NCBI GenBank assembly: GCA_030920305.1
Contig: JARLUB010000003.1
Span: 92,005-156,004 of the forward strand
DNA: 64,000 bases
Direction: 5' to 3'
Source of the DNA: Eubacteriales bacterium SKADARSKE-1
Lineage (GTDB): Bacteria; Bacillota; Clostridia; Oscillospirales; Acutalibacteraceae
The notes below the pieces were generated by a model, which was not told the DNA's origin, did not search any database, and saw only the letters and a list, made by a program, of their open reading frames with translations. Position numbers and translations under genes: made by a program. This document shows, in pieces, positions 62,672 through 64,000 of the stretch. The first letter of the stretch is position 1; each line of letters opens with the position of its first letter.

Positions 62672-63616
62672 ATGAAAAAACTAATATCAATATTTTTAAT
62701 AATTTTAACTTTGGCTCAGTGTGCCAATATAATTTCATATGCTGAATGTAGCACACCAACAATAAATTTAGAAGAAATAAATTTCGAAGATACCTTAAGC
62801 GATGTAAGCTGGGTTACTCAAAACTTAGGTGATAAAGAGGTTTTAATAGTAAGGTTTGAATACATTAGACGACTACAAAGTTACCTATATGACAACATAA
62901 AACATTTAGTAGATGACATAAAGTTTATAGAAAGAACTCAAAAAACCGAAATAAAGGATGTATGGGAGACCATGGCATGTGTGTTAATAGCTGAAGGGAT
63001 AGTTGGAAGTACAATGTTTTTAGGATGGAAAACAATCCAATGGTCTGGTTCAAAAGTAAGAAATCTGATAAAGTTTTTAAAAGGGTATTGTTCCTCGACA
63101 AAATCAAAAGATAAAGATATTTTAAATGATAATTCAAATACCTCCTTATGCAGCACTAATGTTAACCAACAAAAAGGAATTAGCTTATCCGAAAAAGTTA
63201 AAATTGTTGCTATTTTTGCTACTGAATTTTTTTGTTTGGGAAGTATATTATCTGGGCTTGTTTATTTGAATAATAAGTTTATTGTTGATCCAAAGATAGA
63301 AAAAAACATAGAAAAAGACAATGGCTTGATAGACCAATATCAAATTTTATATTATAAAGTCAAAGATGCAATTTTAAAAAATGAATGGATTGGCAAAAAC
63401 GTGCTTATAATGGCTATTCCAACTGATCCGAAATGCAAAGAGGCTGATGCACGCTTCGATACAGTTGAAGGAATAAAATATAAAAAAAGCCAAGCAGCTA
63501 TTGATTGGGATTTTGCATATACTGAATGCCAGTTTTTAGGTAAAGGCCACGGTGATTGCCAACAGGAAGTTATGAAAACGATTGATTGTATTCGGGAAAG
63601 TGGAAATTGTACCTAA
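62672..63616 (+). CDS. Exported membrane protein, unrecognised
   Basis: 314 residues, ATG after AAGGATCTG. Signal peptide 1-25 (MKKLISIFLIILTLAQCANI, ending SYA). Two further hydrophobic segments at about 97-113 (ETMACVLIAEGIVGSTMFLG) and 178-202 (VAIFATEFFCLGSILSGLVY) flank a basic loop (SGSKVRNLIKFLKGYC). The C-terminal domain is charged and has four to six Cys residues (FAYTECQFLGKGHGDCQQEV). No family is recognised. It is the fourth gene of the second operon; its counterpart in the first island survives only as the stump at 41082-41270. Confidence 0.65.
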   Translation: MKKLISIFLIILTLAQCANIISYAECSTPTINLEEINFEDTLSDVSWVTQNLGDKEVLIVRFEYIRRLQSYLYDNIKHLVDDIKFIERTQKTEIKDVWETMACVLIAEGIVGSTMFLGWKTIQWSGSKVRNLIKFLKGYCSSTKSKDKDILNDNSNTSLCSTNVNQQKGISLSEKVKIVAIFATEFFCLGSILSGLVYLNNKFIVDPKIEKNIEKDNGLIDQYQILYYKVKDAILKNEWIGKNVLIMAIPTDPKCKEADARFDTVEGIKYKKSQAAIDWDFAYTECQFLGKGHGDCQQEVMKTIDCIRESGNCT

Positions 63617-64000
63617 ATACATAATTAGTTAAGAATCAATTTTGTAAATGAAATAATTGACTGGTTGCCACATTTGTTCCCACATGTTGCCAGAAAGTTC
63701 CCAATAAAATTTTCGATTGGTAACACGATAAGTGGCTTAACATGTAGGGTTGTAAGTGATTTATATATATCTGTTACCATTGTTCCCACTAAAAAAGACA
63801 GTTATTGATATTATATTTTACATGTAATTCTTTAAAATAAGGCTCTTCTTTTTAAGTTTGATTTTGGTCTTTATTTGGTCTTTGTTTTTACTGAAAATCA
63901 TTAAAATACAGTTAAAATTATAAGAAACTGATTTGATAAAACCAAGTAATACCAAGGGTTATTAGACACAACAAGATTTCGCTAAAAGTTGTTTTTCGCA
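63617..64000. other. Right end of window: presumed arm of the second element
   Basis: No gene. The exact 19-base match to the arm at 56823 (63771-63789), repeated GTTGCCA/GTTCCCA motifs (63664-63705) and two TTGGTCTTT motifs near 63870-63890 resemble the sequence that precedes the attachment site at 57049. Another attachment site is therefore expected shortly after the window. Confidence 0.45.

Noticed and set aside
1-64000. Alternative genetic code with TGA as Trp
   Set aside because: Several well-supported genes end in TGA, and conserved genes such as glpT, arsA and the P-type ATPase have no internal TGA; the broken genes need frameshifts, not recoding.
1-64000. CRISPR arrays and rRNA genes
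   Set aside because: No regularly spaced short repeats with spacers and no rRNA-like stretches were seen.

Overview
The window reads as an AT-rich, low-GC Firmicute of the class Clostridia. The evidence is PBSX-like phage genes, a D-Ala-D-Ala carboxypeptidase, a Fur-family regulator with a znu operon, strong AGGAGG-type ribosome binding sites, TTG starts and intergenic DNA dominated by A+T. TGA is used as a stop throughout, so the standard code applies. GlpT, numerous eroded insertion sequences, many single-base frameshifts and a family of Sec-leader proteins with enzyme-like domains would all fit a host-associated or intracellular lifestyle. That lifestyle is an inference, not something the sequence proves.

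Layout. 1-9.8 kb: the late half of a contractile-tailed prophage or phage-derived particle (portal C-terminus, protease/scaffold, capsid, connectors, sheath, tube, LysM hub protein, spike, gp25, gpJ, gpI, fibre), closed by a terminator. No tape-measure gene lies between tube and hub, where it is normally found. 9.9-19.7 kb: ordinary chromosome (rluB-type pseudouridine synthase, DacF-type carboxypeptidase, GlpT, Zur-like regulator plus ZnuABC, Ca-type P-type ATPase). 19.7-25.7 kb: a graveyard of IS630, IS3, integrase and island fragments, with one large intact gene for a 1043-residue exported, proline-rich repeat protein. 25.9-26.6 kb: an SdpI-like membrane protein.

26.78-57.09 kb: a genomic island bounded by direct repeats of the 3' half of a tRNA(CAU) gene. 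At its right end is a compact mobile core resembling phage-inducible chromosomal islands (tyrosine integrase with an embedded XRE domain, XRE repressor, divergent excisionase-like protein, primase-helicase). Its cargo includes: a sialic-acid-like cassette whose transferase and cytidylyltransferase carry signal peptides; a secreted-protein/ABC-transporter cassette; two AAA+ ATPase genes with signal peptides; an arsenic-resistance operon; and a three-gene operon ending in a third leader-bearing ClpB/torsin-like AAA+ ATPase. 57.1-64 kb: a second, probably tandem island that carries an inverted copy of that operon. The two AAA+ copies are identical over the first 377 residues and diverge after that.

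The most unusual theme is this repeated family of Sec-leader AAA+ ATPases. There are three intact genes, one frameshifted gene and at least two fragments. They have a normal Walker A, sensor 1 and arginine finger but altered Walker B acids, and two of them are paired with large exported partner proteins. Either they act outside the bacterial cytosol, for example in a nucleotide-containing host compartment, or the leader plus a following hydrophobic segment anchors them with the ATPase inside. The sequence alone does not decide between these.
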